Shown piece by piece: positions 24,471 to 32,961 of a stretch of DNA of 64,000 nt (within the stretch, counting starts at the first letter, position 1; every line of letters begins with the position of its first letter). Position numbers and translations under genes: made by a program. The notes under the pieces were generated by a model. The model was not told the origin of the DNA. It saw nothing but the letters and a program-made list of their open reading frames with translations, and did no database searches. Source of the DNA: PNAI01 sp035574295 (GTDB lineage Bacteria > Pseudomonadota > Alphaproteobacteria > Rhizobiales > Xanthobacteraceae); contig DATLYX010000010.1 of assembly GCA_035574295.1 (NCBI GenBank), forward strand, positions 1-64,000. Reading direction: 5' to 3'.

Positions 24471-25274
24471 ATGTCAGAGGACATTCTGAAAAATCCCTAT
24501 TCGCTGTTCGACGTCAAAGGCAAGACCGCGATCGTGACCGGCGCCACCGGCGCTTTCGGCTCGCTCGCCGCCAAGGTGCTGGCGGCGGCGGGAGCCAACG
24601 TGGTGATTTGCGCCAACCGTTTTGAGGAGCTCAAGAAGGTGGCGGCCGAATGCGAAAAGCTCGGCGGCAAGGTGGAGATCATCGCCAAGCGGCCGAGCTC
24701 GGAGGGCAACTGCGAGGCGATCGTGAAGGCGGCGGTGGACCGTTTCGGGCGCCTGGACATCCTGGTGGTCGCTTCCGGCTTGAACAAGGTGTCGAAAATC
24801 GTCGACCAAAAGCCGGAAGACTTTCTCGACGTGATGGATGCCAACGTCACGCAGTCCTGGCTGATGGCGCGGGCAGCGGGCAAGCAGATGCTCAAGCAAG
24901 GTCAGGGCGGAAAAATCATCCTGATGTCCTCGGCGCGCGGCCTGCTCGGCCATCCTGCGGGCTACACCGCCTATTGCGCCTCGAAGGCGGCGGTGGACGG
25001 CATCACCAAGGCGCTCGGCTGCGAATGGGGTGCGAACGGCATCACCGTGAACGCGCTGGGGCCGACCGTGTTCCGTTCCCCGCTCACCGAATGGATGTTC
25101 GGCGACGACGAGCGCGCCAAGACCGTGCGGGCGGCGTTTCTCTCGCGCGTGCCCAAGGGCCGCCTGGGCGAGCCGGAGGATCTCGCCGGGCCTCTTCTGT
25201 TTCTTGCCTCGCGCGCCTCGGATTTCTACACCGGCCATATTCTCTATGCCGACGGCGGATATACCGCCGGCTGA
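24471..25274 (+). CDS. SDR family oxidoreductase
   Basis: A 267-residue classical short-chain dehydrogenase/reductase. The cofactor loop TGATGAFGSLA lies at about residues 24-34, the NAG-like segment is degenerate, the catalytic serine is in LMSSARG and the Tyr-Lys pair in YCASKAAVDG. The C-terminal YADGGYTAG is typical of the gluconate-5-dehydrogenase-like or 3-oxoacyl reductase group. Substrate is unknown. It probably oxidises a hydroxyl in the pathway served by the neighbouring cyclase, cupin and 3-hydroxyacyl-CoA dehydrogenase genes, all in the same orientation. Confidence 0.92.
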   Translation: MSEDILKNPYSLFDVKGKTAIVTGATGAFGSLAAKVLAAAGANVVICANRFEELKKVAAECEKLGGKVEIIAKRPSSEGNCEAIVKAAVDRFGRLDILVVASGLNKVSKIVDQKPEDFLDVMDANVTQSWLMARAAGKQMLKQGQGGKIILMSSARGLLGHPAGYTAYCASKAAVDGITKALGCEWGANGITVNALGPTVFRSPLTEWMFGDDERAKTVRAAFLSRVPKGRLGEPEDLAGPLLFLASRASDFYTGHILYADGGYTAG

Positions 25275-25390
25275 TGCGCGGCATACTGTCGGCGCCTTGT
25301 GCGCTCTTGGGTCTGTATCCGCCGGCTGGGATCAAGGAGCAGGCGGGCCATCTGTGGTGCATTGGCATTGAGTGAATCGGAGCGTTGAGC

Positions 25391-26293
25391 GTGAGCAAGG
25401 CGAAGATTGCGGTGGTCGGGGCCGGGCTGATGGGCCACGGCATCGCGCAGGTGTTCGCGCTTGCCGGGCATGAGGTCACCATCACCGATTCGGTGAAGGC
25501 CAATGTCGATTCGGCGCGAACGCGGATCGCGGCCAACCTGCGCGATCTCGGTGACGATGAAGCCGCGGTCGAGCGGGTGCGTCCGCTCACGGACTTGGCC
25601 GAGACGGTGCGCGGCGCCGATTTCGTGGTCGAGGCGGTGTCCGAGGATTTGCCGCTCAAGCAAAAACTGTTCGCCGAGATCGAAGCGCGCGTGCGGCCGG
25701 ACACGATCCTCGCCAGCAACACCTCGGTCATCCCGATCACCAGAATCATGGAAGGCTTACGCGACCGCTCGCGCGCGCTCGGCACCCATTGGTGGAACCC
25801 GCCGTATCTCGTGCCGCTGGTGGAGGTGATCGGCACGCAATGGACCTCGCAAAAGGCGATCGACTGGACGATGCAGCTGCACGCCGCGGTCGGAAAAAAG
25901 CCGGCGCATGTGAAGAAGGACGTGCCCGGCTTCATCGGCAACCGGTTGCAGCATGCGCTGTGGCGGGAGGCGATTTCGCTGGTCGAGCACGGCGTCTGCG
26001 ATGCGCAGACCGTGGACGAAGTGGTCAAAGCGGCGTTCGGCCGGCGGCTTGCGGTGCTCGGGCCGCTGGAGAATGCCGACATGGTCGGCACCGATCTGAC
26101 GCTCGCCATTCATAAGACGGTGCTGCCGGACATCGACGGCCGTCCCGGCCCTTCGCCCTATCTCGAGACGCTCGTGGCCGCCGGCAAGCTCGGATTCAAA
26201 TCCGGCGAAGGGTTCCGCAAGTGGACGCCGGAGCAGCAGGCAGCGCTGCGGGCAAAGGTCTTGCAGCACCTCAAGCGGTCGCGTGACGATTAA
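25391..26293 (+). CDS. 3-hydroxyacyl-CoA dehydrogenase (monofunctional)
   Basis: A 300-residue NAD-dependent dehydrogenase of the HAD/PaaH-like family. The Rossmann loop VVGAGLMGHGIAQVF is at the N-terminus, ASNTSVIPIT marks the catalytic domain, and the HWWNPPYLVPLVEV segment holds the conserved histidine. The C-terminal helical domain (PGFIGNRLQHALWREA) completes it. GTG 25391 is preferred, with TTG 25385 as an alternative; CGGAG lies upstream. Its last 11 codons recur in decayed form at 31001-31034, beyond the ABC operon. Confidence 0.92.
   Translation: MSKAKIAVVGAGLMGHGIAQVFALAGHEVTITDSVKANVDSARTRIAANLRDLGDDEAAVERVRPLTDLAETVRGADFVVEAVSEDLPLKQKLFAEIEARVRPDTILASNTSVIPITRIMEGLRDRSRALGTHWWNPPYLVPLVEVIGTQWTSQKAIDWTMQLHAAVGKKPAHVKKDVPGFIGNRLQHALWREAISLVEHGVCDAQTVDEVVKAAFGRRLAVLGPLENADMVGTDLTLAIHKTVLPDIDGRPGPSPYLETLVAAGKLGFKSGEGFRKWTPEQQAALRAKVLQHLKRSRDD
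26254..26287 (+). repeat. 3' end of hydroxyacyl-CoA dehydrogenase gene, repeat copy 1
   Basis: These 34 coding bases (encoding KVLQHLKRSRD) match 31001-31034 at 28 of 34 positions, and all six differences are transitions. The two copies bracket the ABC importer operon. Confidence 0.65.
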
Positions 26294-26338
26294 GGCATCA
26301 AAGTAAGGCACCGAAGCAGGACACGAAGGGAGAAAGTT

Positions 26339-27619
26339 ATGAAGCAACGTCAAGGTTCGGTCTTCAGCCGGCGCCGCCTGCTCAAGGGTGGCGCGGCTGC
26401 TCTTGCAGCGCCGGCCGTGCTCAATGTGATCCCCGTCAACGCGCAAAGCCGCGTCATCAAGATCGGCCACGTCAGCCCGCGCACCGGCCCGCTGGCCGGT
26501 TTTGGCGAGGCCGATGGTTTCATTCTCGATCAGGTGCGTGGCCTGCTGACCAAGGGCCTGCAGGTGGGTGGCCGCACCTATCCGGTACAGATCATCAGCA
26601 AGGACAGCCAATCGAGCGGCAGTCGCGCCTCGGAAGTCGCCTCCGACCTCATTCTCGGCGACAAGGTGGACCTGATCACGGCCGCCGGAACGCCCGATAC
26701 CACCAACCCGGTGGCGGACAAGGCCGAGGTCAACGAGGTGCCCTGCGTCACCACCAATTGCCCTTGGCAGCCGTATTTCTTCGGCCGCAAGGGCGATCCC
26801 AAGAAGGGCTTCACCTGGACGTATCACTTCTTCTGGGGCCTGGAAGACGTGATCGCCGCGTTTCTGGCGCTGTGGGACGGCGCACCGACCAACAAGGTGG
26901 TGGGCGGCCTGTTCCCCAATGACGCCGACGGCAATGCCTGGGGCGATCCCAAGCTCGGTCTGCCGCCAGCGCTCGCCGCAGCCGGCTACAAGCTGATTGA
27001 TCCCGGCCGCTACCAGGTGATGAACAACGATTTCAGTTCGCAGATTGCCGCCTTCAAGGCGGCGGGCGCCGAAATCGTCACCGGCAACATGATTCCGCCG
27101 GACTTTGCCACCTTCTGGTCGCAGGCCGCGCAGCAGGGATTCAGGCCCAAGATCGTCACCATCGGCAAGGCGCTCCTGTTCCCTTCAGTCATCAATTCGC
27201 TCGGCCCGCGTGGCCACGGCTTGACCACCGAGATTTGGTGGACGCCGAACCATCCATTCAAGTCGGGACTGACCGGCCAAAGCTCCGCGCAGCTCGCCAA
27301 CGCCTATGTCAACGCGACCAAGCGGCCGTGGACGCAGCCGATCGGCTTCCAGCATGCGCTGTTCGAGGTGGCAATCGACGTGGTCAAGCGCGCCAAGAGC
27401 CTCAACTCCAAGGGAATCCTGAATTCCATCATTGCCACCGACTACAAGTCCATCGTTGGGCCGGTGAAATGGACCGGCCAGCCGGTCAAGAACGTATGCA
27501 AGACTCCGCTGGTCGCCGGCCAGTGGCAACGCAAGGGCGATCGCTTCGAGCTCGTCATCACCGCGAATCGTCCGGCGCCGGAAATTCCCGTCGGAGGCAA
27601 GCTCGAACTCTTGAGCTGA
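26339..27619 (+). CDS. ABC importer substrate-binding protein, branched-chain type (Tat-exported)
   Basis: A 426-residue periplasmic binding protein of the Leu/Ile/Val (type I fold) family. The N-terminus SRRRLLKGGAAALAAPAVL is a twin-arginine signal, with cleavage probably near NAQ|SRV. The mature protein starts IKIGHVSPRTGPLAGFG, the ligand-entry signature of the family. The Tat signal implies export in folded form. It heads a five-gene operon (binding protein, two ATPases, two permeases). HAAT-family relatives in rhizobia import aromatic and short-chain acids as well as amino acids, and the neighbouring catabolic genes make an acid substrate likely. Confidence 0.92.
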   Translation: MKQRQGSVFSRRRLLKGGAAALAAPAVLNVIPVNAQSRVIKIGHVSPRTGPLAGFGEADGFILDQVRGLLTKGLQVGGRTYPVQIISKDSQSSGSRASEVASDLILGDKVDLITAAGTPDTTNPVADKAEVNEVPCVTTNCPWQPYFFGRKGDPKKGFTWTYHFFWGLEDVIAAFLALWDGAPTNKVVGGLFPNDADGNAWGDPKLGLPPALAAAGYKLIDPGRYQVMNNDFSSQIAAFKAAGAEIVTGNMIPPDFATFWSQAAQQGFRPKIVTIGKALLFPSVINSLGPRGHGLTTEIWWTPNHPFKSGLTGQSSAQLANAYVNATKRPWTQPIGFQHALFEVAIDVVKRAKSLNSKGILNSIIATDYKSIVGPVKWTGQPVKNVCKTPLVAGQWQRKGDRFELVITANRPAPEIPVGGKLELLS

Positions 27620-27632
27620 TCTCTTGCCGTCC

Positions 27633-28361
27633 ATGGCCCCGATCCTGGCGCTGGAACGAATTTCGAAGCGGTTCGGGGCCGTGGTGATTGCGCATGCGAT
27701 TGACCTTGCGCTTGCGCCCGGCGAGGCGCTCGGCATCATCGGGCCGAACGGCGCGGGCAAGACCACCCTGTTCGGGATCATGTCGGGCACGGTGGTGTCC
27801 GACGCCGGCCGGGTCCTGTTCGCCGGCGAAGATATCACGGCGGAGCCGCCCGAGCGGCGCTGCCGCCGGGGATTGGCACGTGCGTTTCAGATCCCGCAGC
27901 CGTTCTCCGGCATGACGGTGTTCGAGAATCTCGTGGTGGCAGCCGCATTCGGCGCGGGCAAGCGGGAGCGAGAGGTTTATGACCGCTGCGCCGAACTGTT
28001 GGTGCAATGCGGCTTGGCTGACAAAGCCAACCGCCGCGCCGGCACACTTACCCTGCTCGACCGCAAGCGGCTCGAGCTTGCACGCGCGCTTGCCACCGAG
28101 CCGCGCGTGCTGCTGCTCGATGAAGTGGCCGGCGGTCTCGTCGAACATGAGACGGCGGCGTTGGTCGATCTGGTCATGCAGGTGCGCGCGCGCGGCGTCT
28201 CGCTGATTTGGATCGAGCATGTGGTGCATGCATTGTTGGCCACGGTCGATCGTGTGGTGGTGTTGCACGCCGGCAGTCTGATCGCCGAAGGCGAACCGCA
28301 CGAGGTGATCCGCCGCCCTGAGGTGCGGGAAATCTACATGGGGATCGAGGCCGATGCCTAA
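27633..28361 (+). CDS. ABC importer ATP-binding protein, LivG-type
   Basis: A 242-residue nucleotide-binding subunit. Walker A is GPNGAGKTT and Walker B is VLLLDEVAGGL. The usual LSGGQ signature is replaced by TLTLLDRKRLELARAL, as happens in a recognised LivG subgroup. The protein also carries the RAFQIPQPF segment of the Q-loop and the H-loop WIEHVVHAL. ATG 27633 is used; an in-frame TTG 9 bases earlier is possible. It starts 13 bases after the binding-protein stop and overlaps the next gene by 8 bases. Confidence 0.92.
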   Translation: MAPILALERISKRFGAVVIAHAIDLALAPGEALGIIGPNGAGKTTLFGIMSGTVVSDAGRVLFAGEDITAEPPERRCRRGLARAFQIPQPFSGMTVFENLVVAAAFGAGKREREVYDRCAELLVQCGLADKANRRAGTLTLLDRKRLELARALATEPRVLLLDEVAGGLVEHETAALVDLVMQVRARGVSLIWIEHVVHALLATVDRVVVLHAGSLIAEGEPHEVIRRPEVREIYMGIEADA

Positions 28362-29058
28362 ACCCCTGCTGGAAGTGCAGGCGCTCGACGCCTACTACGG
28401 CGACTTCCAGGCCTTGTTCGATGTCTCCTTAAGCATCGAGGAAGGCGCCATTACTGCCATCATCGGCGCCAATGGGGCGGGCAAGAGCACATTGCTCAAA
28501 TGCATCGCCGGCGCAATGCCGGCGCGCCGCGAGGCAATCATCTTCGACAACCAGGCCATCGGCGGCGAGCCGGCCCATCGCGTGCTGGCGCGCGGCATTG
28601 CGCTCGTGCCCGAGGGGCGGCGGCTGTTCCCCTCGCTGACGGTAGAGGAGAATCTGTTGATCGGCGGCCAGAGCGGCCGGCCCGGTCCCTGGAATTTGGC
28701 CCGCGTCTATCAATTGTTTCCGCGCTTGGCAGAACGCGCGCATGTTCTTGCCCCGGCGTTGTCCGGCGGCGAGCAGCAGATGGCCGCAATTGGCCGCGCG
28801 CTGATGTCCAACCCGCGCCTGCTCTTGTGCGATGAGATCAGCCTCGGCCTTGCTCCCATCGTCATCCGCGATATTTATGCCAACTTGCCGCTCCTTGTCG
28901 CCGAGGGGCTTTCGCTCGTCGTCGTAGAACAGGACATCGTGCAGGCGCTCAGAGCCGCCCGCCAGGTCTATTGCCTGCAAAAGGGTCGGGTGGCGCTTGC
29001 TGGAGAGGCGAGCGCGCTGACGCGCGAAAAAATCTCCGCTGCCTATTTCGGAGTGTGA
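28354..29058 (+). CDS. ABC importer ATP-binding protein, LivF-type
   Basis: A 234-residue nucleotide-binding subunit with Walker A GANGAGKST, signature ALSGGEQQM and Walker B LLLCDEISLGLAP, all intact, so it can supply a full catalytic site to pair with the LivG-type subunit whose signature is altered. The H-loop lies in VVVEQDIVQAL. It overlaps the LivG-type gene by 8 bases and is followed one base later by the LivH-type permease, so the operon is tightly coupled. Confidence 0.93.
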   Translation: MPKPLLEVQALDAYYGDFQALFDVSLSIEEGAITAIIGANGAGKSTLLKCIAGAMPARREAIIFDNQAIGGEPAHRVLARGIALVPEGRRLFPSLTVEENLLIGGQSGRPGPWNLARVYQLFPRLAERAHVLAPALSGGEQQMAAIGRALMSNPRLLLCDEISLGLAPIVIRDIYANLPLLVAEGLSLVVVEQDIVQALRAARQVYCLQKGRVALAGEASALTREKISAAYFGV

Positions 29059-29059
29059 C

Positions 29060-29929
29060 ATGGAATGGGTCAATACCATCCTGCAAGGAATCCTGCTCGG
29101 CGGCCTTTACGCCATGTTCGCGGCAGGGTTGGCGCTGATCTTCGGCATCATGCAGCTCGTCAATATCGCGCACGGCGACCTCATCGTGCTTGCCGCCTAT
29201 ATCGCCCTTCTCGTCACAGAAGCGCTGGGGCTCAATCCGCTGCTTTCGCTTGTGATCGTTGTGCCGGTGATGGCGCTGCTCGGCTATCTGTTGCAGCGCG
29301 GCCTGCTCAACCGCACGCTGGGAAATGATCTTCTGCCCCCTTTGCTGGTGACTTTTGGCCTTTCGGTCATCATCCAAAACGGTCTGCTGGAGCTGTTCAC
29401 CGCCGACAGCCGCAAACTACAAGCCGGCGCCATCGAGGTGGCGAGCATTCAGCTCGGCGGCGGTCTTGCAGTGGGAATCCTGCCGCTCATCCAATTCGTG
29501 GTGGCGGTAACAGTGATCGCGGCTCTGCAATGGTTGTTCTACCATACCGCGCTCGGGCGCGCGTTCCGCGCCACCTCCGATGACCAGGCGGTGGCCCAGC
29601 TCGTCGGTCTCGACAACCGGCACATCTTCGCCCTGGCCATGGCGCTCTCGCTTGCGGTCGTGGCCATCGCCGGCGTGTTTTTGGCAGTGCGCGCCAATTT
29701 CGACCCGACGATCGGCCCGGCGCGGCTCATTTTTGGGTTCGAGGCGGTGATCATGGGCGGCCTCGGCAGCATGTGGGGTACGCTCGTGGGCGGCATCATT
29801 CTTGGCGTAGCGCAGACGGTAGGGGCCAAGCTCGATCCCGGCTGGAATTTGCTTGCCGGGCATCTCGCCTTTCTCACCGTTCTTGCATTGCGGCCCGGCG
29901 GGCTGTTCCCCAAGGTGCAACAGCGATGA
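29060..29929 (+). CDS. ABC importer permease, LivH-type
   Basis: A 289-residue inner-membrane permease with about eight hydrophobic helices. The N-terminal GILLGGLYAMFAAGLALIFG and LVNIAHGDLIVLAAY blocks are the LivH hallmark, and GFEAVIMGGLGSMWGTLVGG near the C-terminus is the EAA-like loop that contacts the ATPases. It starts one base after the LivF-type stop, and its own stop overlaps the LivM-type start (ATGA). Confidence 0.93.
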   Translation: MEWVNTILQGILLGGLYAMFAAGLALIFGIMQLVNIAHGDLIVLAAYIALLVTEALGLNPLLSLVIVVPVMALLGYLLQRGLLNRTLGNDLLPPLLVTFGLSVIIQNGLLELFTADSRKLQAGAIEVASIQLGGGLAVGILPLIQFVVAVTVIAALQWLFYHTALGRAFRATSDDQAVAQLVGLDNRHIFALAMALSLAVVAIAGVFLAVRANFDPTIGPARLIFGFEAVIMGGLGSMWGTLVGGIILGVAQTVGAKLDPGWNLLAGHLAFLTVLALRPGGLFPKVQQR

Positions 29930-30969
29930 ACGTGCGTGTCGAACACGCAACGCCGTCGAGCCGCGTCGGGTTGGCGCTGAGCGCGCTGACCCTTGTTGCG
30001 TTGCTGGCCGCGCCGTTGTGGGCCGATCGCCAGGAGCTGCGGCTGCTCGCGGAGATGTATGCCTATGTCGCCTTGGCCAGCTTGTGGAATCTGCTCGCAG
30101 GCTATGGCGGGCTGATTTCGGTGGGTCAGCAGGCCTACGTAGGGCTCGGAGCCTATCTCTTGTTTGCGCTCTCCATGCTCGCCGGTGTGCATCCGCTGCT
30201 CGCCATTCCCATCGCCGGTCTTGTGGCGGCCATCGTTTCGCTACCCGTAGCCGCGCTGATCTTCCGTCTGCGCGGGCACTATTTCGCCATCGGCACTTGG
30301 GTGGTGGCGGAGGTGTTCCGCCTGCTTGCCTCGCAGGTTTCGGCATTGCAAGGCGGCTCCGGCACCAGTCTGCCCGCCGATATCGTGCTGTCGATCGCCC
30401 CGACGCGGCAATTGCGCGAATTCTTCATTTACTGGATCGCCCTGGCCTTGATGGTGGCCGTGGTGGGCGGGATCGTGCTGCTCTTGCGTTCCCGCTACGG
30501 TTTGGCGCTGACAGCCATCCGCGACAACGAACTCAGCGCGCGCAGCAACGGCGTGGATGTCGCGCGCATCAAATATGTCATTTATGTGCTGTGCGCCCTC
30601 GGCACCGCGCTGGTGGGAGCGCTGGTGTTTCTGCAAAAGCAGCGCATCTCGCCCGATACCGCATTCTCGGTCAACGATTGGACCGCGTTCGTGATTTTCA
30701 TCACTGTCATCGGCGGACTTGGTCGCATCGAAGGGCCGATCATCGGCACCATTCTCTTTTTTGTGCTGCGGCAGAGCTTTGCCGATCTCGGCGCGTTTTA
30801 TCTGCTGATGCTGGGAGCGGTGGCGATCGGCGTGATGCTGAAAGCCCCGCAGGGTTTGTGGGGACTGCTCGTCGAGCGTTTCGGCTGGCAGATGTTCCCC
30901 CTGGAGCGACGCTTGGTGATGAACGGCGAGCGCACCTTGCCAGGCAGCATCCGCGCGCCGACCAACTGA
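29926..30969 (+). CDS. ABC importer permease, LivM-type
   Basis: A 347-residue inner-membrane permease, the partner of the LivH-type subunit. Seen are MYAYVALASLWNLLAGYGGLISVGQQAYVGLGAY, typical of LivM, and the cytoplasmic coupling segment TAIRDNELSARSNGVDVARIKY. About ten helices are predicted. The start ATG 29926 overlaps the upstream stop. A short decayed copy of the dehydrogenase 3' end lies 31 bases after its stop, marking a probable recombination junction. Confidence 0.92.
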   Translation: MNVRVEHATPSSRVGLALSALTLVALLAAPLWADRQELRLLAEMYAYVALASLWNLLAGYGGLISVGQQAYVGLGAYLLFALSMLAGVHPLLAIPIAGLVAAIVSLPVAALIFRLRGHYFAIGTWVVAEVFRLLASQVSALQGGSGTSLPADIVLSIAPTRQLREFFIYWIALALMVAVVGGIVLLLRSRYGLALTAIRDNELSARSNGVDVARIKYVIYVLCALGTALVGALVFLQKQRISPDTAFSVNDWTAFVIFITVIGGLGRIEGPIIGTILFFVLRQSFADLGAFYLLMLGAVAIGVMLKAPQGLWGLLVERFGWQMFPLERRLVMNGERTLPGSIRAPTN

Positions 30970-31000
30970 CCGCCACGCCGTCTTCGGAAGTGTCTGCTGC

Positions 31001-31034
31001 AAGGGTCTTGCAACACCTTGAACGGTCGCGCGAC
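31001..31034 (+). pseudogene. Decayed remnant of the hydroxyacyl-CoA dehydrogenase 3' end
   Basis: A 34-base near-copy of 26254-26287; translated it reads RVLQHLERSRD against KVLQHLKRSRD in the intact gene. It lies just after the ABC operon and before the alpha/beta hydrolase. The simplest reading is that the dehydrogenase gene end once directly preceded this site and that the ABC operon entered by a duplicative or recombinational event. Identity is 28 of 34, and all six differences are transitions. Confidence 0.55.
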
Positions 31035-31084
31035 ACTTGGCACGGCACCAACAGACAGTGCATCGACAGTGCAGGGAGAAGGGC

Positions 31085-32338
31085 ATGAATTACCAGCCAA
31101 AGCCGGACACCACGCTGCGCGGCGAGCCGCATGTGCGCCGTTTCGACGAGCAGCGTTGGCTCATCGACAACATCATCCGCGCCAACGGCATCGACTGGGA
31201 CCAGCCGCGCTCGATCTACATCCAGATGCCCTGCGGGCTCGAGGCCAATGCGGATTTCGCCGGCATCCGCGAGCGCGTCAAACGCATGGCCGACATCGGG
31301 CCGGCGTTCGAGGCGGTGGCGCGGCGGCGCGAGGCCAAGGCCAAGGCGGCCGAGGAAGCCGGCAATCTGGTCACCGCGCGCGACAACTATTTTATGGCCG
31401 CGGTGCATTGGGGTGCCGCGCAATGGCCCTACGACCAGAACAACGAAACCAACATCGCCTATAACAACAAGAAACGCGAGTGTTATACGAAATACGCCGC
31501 GCTCGCCGACCATCGCGTGGAGGCGGCCTGGATTCCGTTCGAGGGCAAGGCGATCCCGGCCTGGTTCCATCTGCCGCCGAACTACAGCGGCGGCCGCATT
31601 CCGGCGGTGATCGCCATCCCCGGCATGGACAGCTACAAGGAAATCCAGGTCGCGCTCTACGGCGACCGCTTCCTCAACCGCGGCCTTGCCGTGCTCGCCA
31701 TCGACGGGCCCGGGCAGTACGAGGCGCCCATGCTCGGCATCTATTACACGACCGAACGCTGGATGAAGGTCGGCAAGCCGATCGTGGATTGGCTCGCCGC
31801 CCGGCCGGAGATCGATGCGGAGCGCGTCGCCGTGTCGGGCACGAGCTTCGGCACCTTCTTCGGCACCATCCTCACCGCGCACGAGCCGCGCATCAAGGCC
31901 TGCGCGGTAATGTCTGTGTGCCACGAGCCGGGCGGCGAGACGATTTTCCAGCAGGCCTCGCCCACCTTCAAAAAGCGCTTCATGTACATGTCCGGCATCA
32001 CCGACGAGGCGGAATTCGACCGCTTCCGGCAGACCATCACCTGGGAGGGGCACGCTGAAAGGATTCGCGCGCCGTATCTGTGCGTGGCCGGCGAGTTCGA
32101 CGAATTGAGCCCGATCGAACATTCACTGCGGCTCGTCAAATCGGTGCAGGGCCCGAAGCAGATGGTGGTGTACCAGGATTCGCGGCACTCGGTCGGCAAC
32201 GTGCCGGCGGCCAATCTCGGGCCGTTCCCGCAGATTCTCGTGGCCGACTGGATCGCCGACCGGCTCGCCGGCAAGCCGTTTGCGAACGAGCATTGGTTCG
32301 TGCGCGCCAACGGCCAGATCGACAAGACGCCGTTGTAG
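31085..32338 (+). CDS. Alpha/beta hydrolase family protein
   Basis: A 417-residue hydrolase with an N-terminal helical region (about 1-140) and an alpha/beta-hydrolase core. The nucleophile elbow is VSGTSFGTFFG (Ser near 252). The acid is probably the Asp in EFDELSP, and the histidine is in YQDSRHSVGN. The layout resembles FrsA-like esterases and the C-C hydrolase that acts on 2,6-dihydroxypseudooxynicotine, so cleavage of an aryl ketone or ester is plausible. ATG 31085 has a GGGAGAAGG Shine-Dalgarno. It is the last gene of the catabolic region. Confidence 0.87.
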   Translation: MNYQPKPDTTLRGEPHVRRFDEQRWLIDNIIRANGIDWDQPRSIYIQMPCGLEANADFAGIRERVKRMADIGPAFEAVARRREAKAKAAEEAGNLVTARDNYFMAAVHWGAAQWPYDQNNETNIAYNNKKRECYTKYAALADHRVEAAWIPFEGKAIPAWFHLPPNYSGGRIPAVIAIPGMDSYKEIQVALYGDRFLNRGLAVLAIDGPGQYEAPMLGIYYTTERWMKVGKPIVDWLAARPEIDAERVAVSGTSFGTFFGTILTAHEPRIKACAVMSVCHEPGGETIFQQASPTFKKRFMYMSGITDEAEFDRFRQTITWEGHAERIRAPYLCVAGEFDELSPIEHSLRLVKSVQGPKQMVVYQDSRHSVGNVPAANLGPFPQILVADWIADRLAGKPFANEHWFVRANGQIDKTPL

Positions 32339-32433
32339 CCATACCGTCTGGAAACGAGCGTCCCGGATGCGGACGACGTTTCATCCCGGCACGCCTGAAC
32401 ACATCCGTTGTCGTCGTCCTTGAGGTGATCTTC

Positions 32434-32901
32434 TCAACGCTGGGCCTTCATTGCGGAGAGGAACGTTGCCAGCAGGGGACGCTGACCCTTGGTGATTTTT
32501 CTCACCGCCGCTTCCGGTGCAAACCACGCCGCGCGATCGACCTCGGGAAATTCGCGCATCTGACCGGATTTGGGTGGCCATTCCATGGTGAACGTGTTGG
32601 ACTTGAGCTGCCGCGGATCGAAATCGCCGCGCACCGCCCAGGCGTGAACGAGCTTGCCGTCCGGTTGTCGGAACACCCCGAGCGGCACATATTCCCCTTC
32701 CGGAACGAACCCCGTTTCTTCCGCGAATTCGCGCTTTGCGGCTTGCAACGGATCTTCACCGGGCTCGATCAGGCCCTTCGGGATCGACCATGCGCTGTCG
32801 TCTTTCCTGGCCCAGAACGGTCCGCCCGGATGAACCAGCAACACTTCGCAGGACGATCCGGCATCGCGGTACAAAAGAATCCCGGCTGACTGCTTCGTCA
32901 T
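32434..32901 (-). CDS. NUDIX hydrolase
   Basis: A 155-residue NUDIX hydrolase that cleaves a nucleoside diphosphate linked to another moiety. The NUDIX box GLIEPGEDPLQAAKREFAEETGF fits G-x5-E-x7-REUxEExGU exactly, so it should be active; the WSIPKGLIEPGE lead-in is like Ap4A/diadenosine-type or dATP-type members. ATG 32901 has a GGAGGGTC Shine-Dalgarno; reading further upstream gives a non-conserved arginine-rich tail. It lies just downstream of, and in the same direction as, the M17 aminopeptidase gene. Confidence 0.93.
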   Translation of the reverse strand: MTKQSAGILLYRDAGSSCEVLLVHPGGPFWARKDDSAWSIPKGLIEPGEDPLQAAKREFAEETGFVPEGEYVPLGVFRQPDGKLVHAWAVRGDFDPRQLKSNTFTMEWPPKSGQMREFPEVDRAAWFAPEAAVRKITKGQRPLLATFLSAMKAQR

Positions 32902-32961
32902 GACCCTCCTCCGCCTGTTACGCGGGGAGCCAGACCGCGCGGGCGCGCAATCGGGCACGAC

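Noticed and set aside
26339..30969. ABC operon as a mobile element
   Set aside because: No transposase, integrase, terminal inverted repeats or tRNA gene; only a short duplicated gene end.
32345..32400. REP remnant after the alpha/beta hydrolase
   Set aside because: Only GTCCCGGATGCGG-like fragments are present and no palindrome can be drawn.
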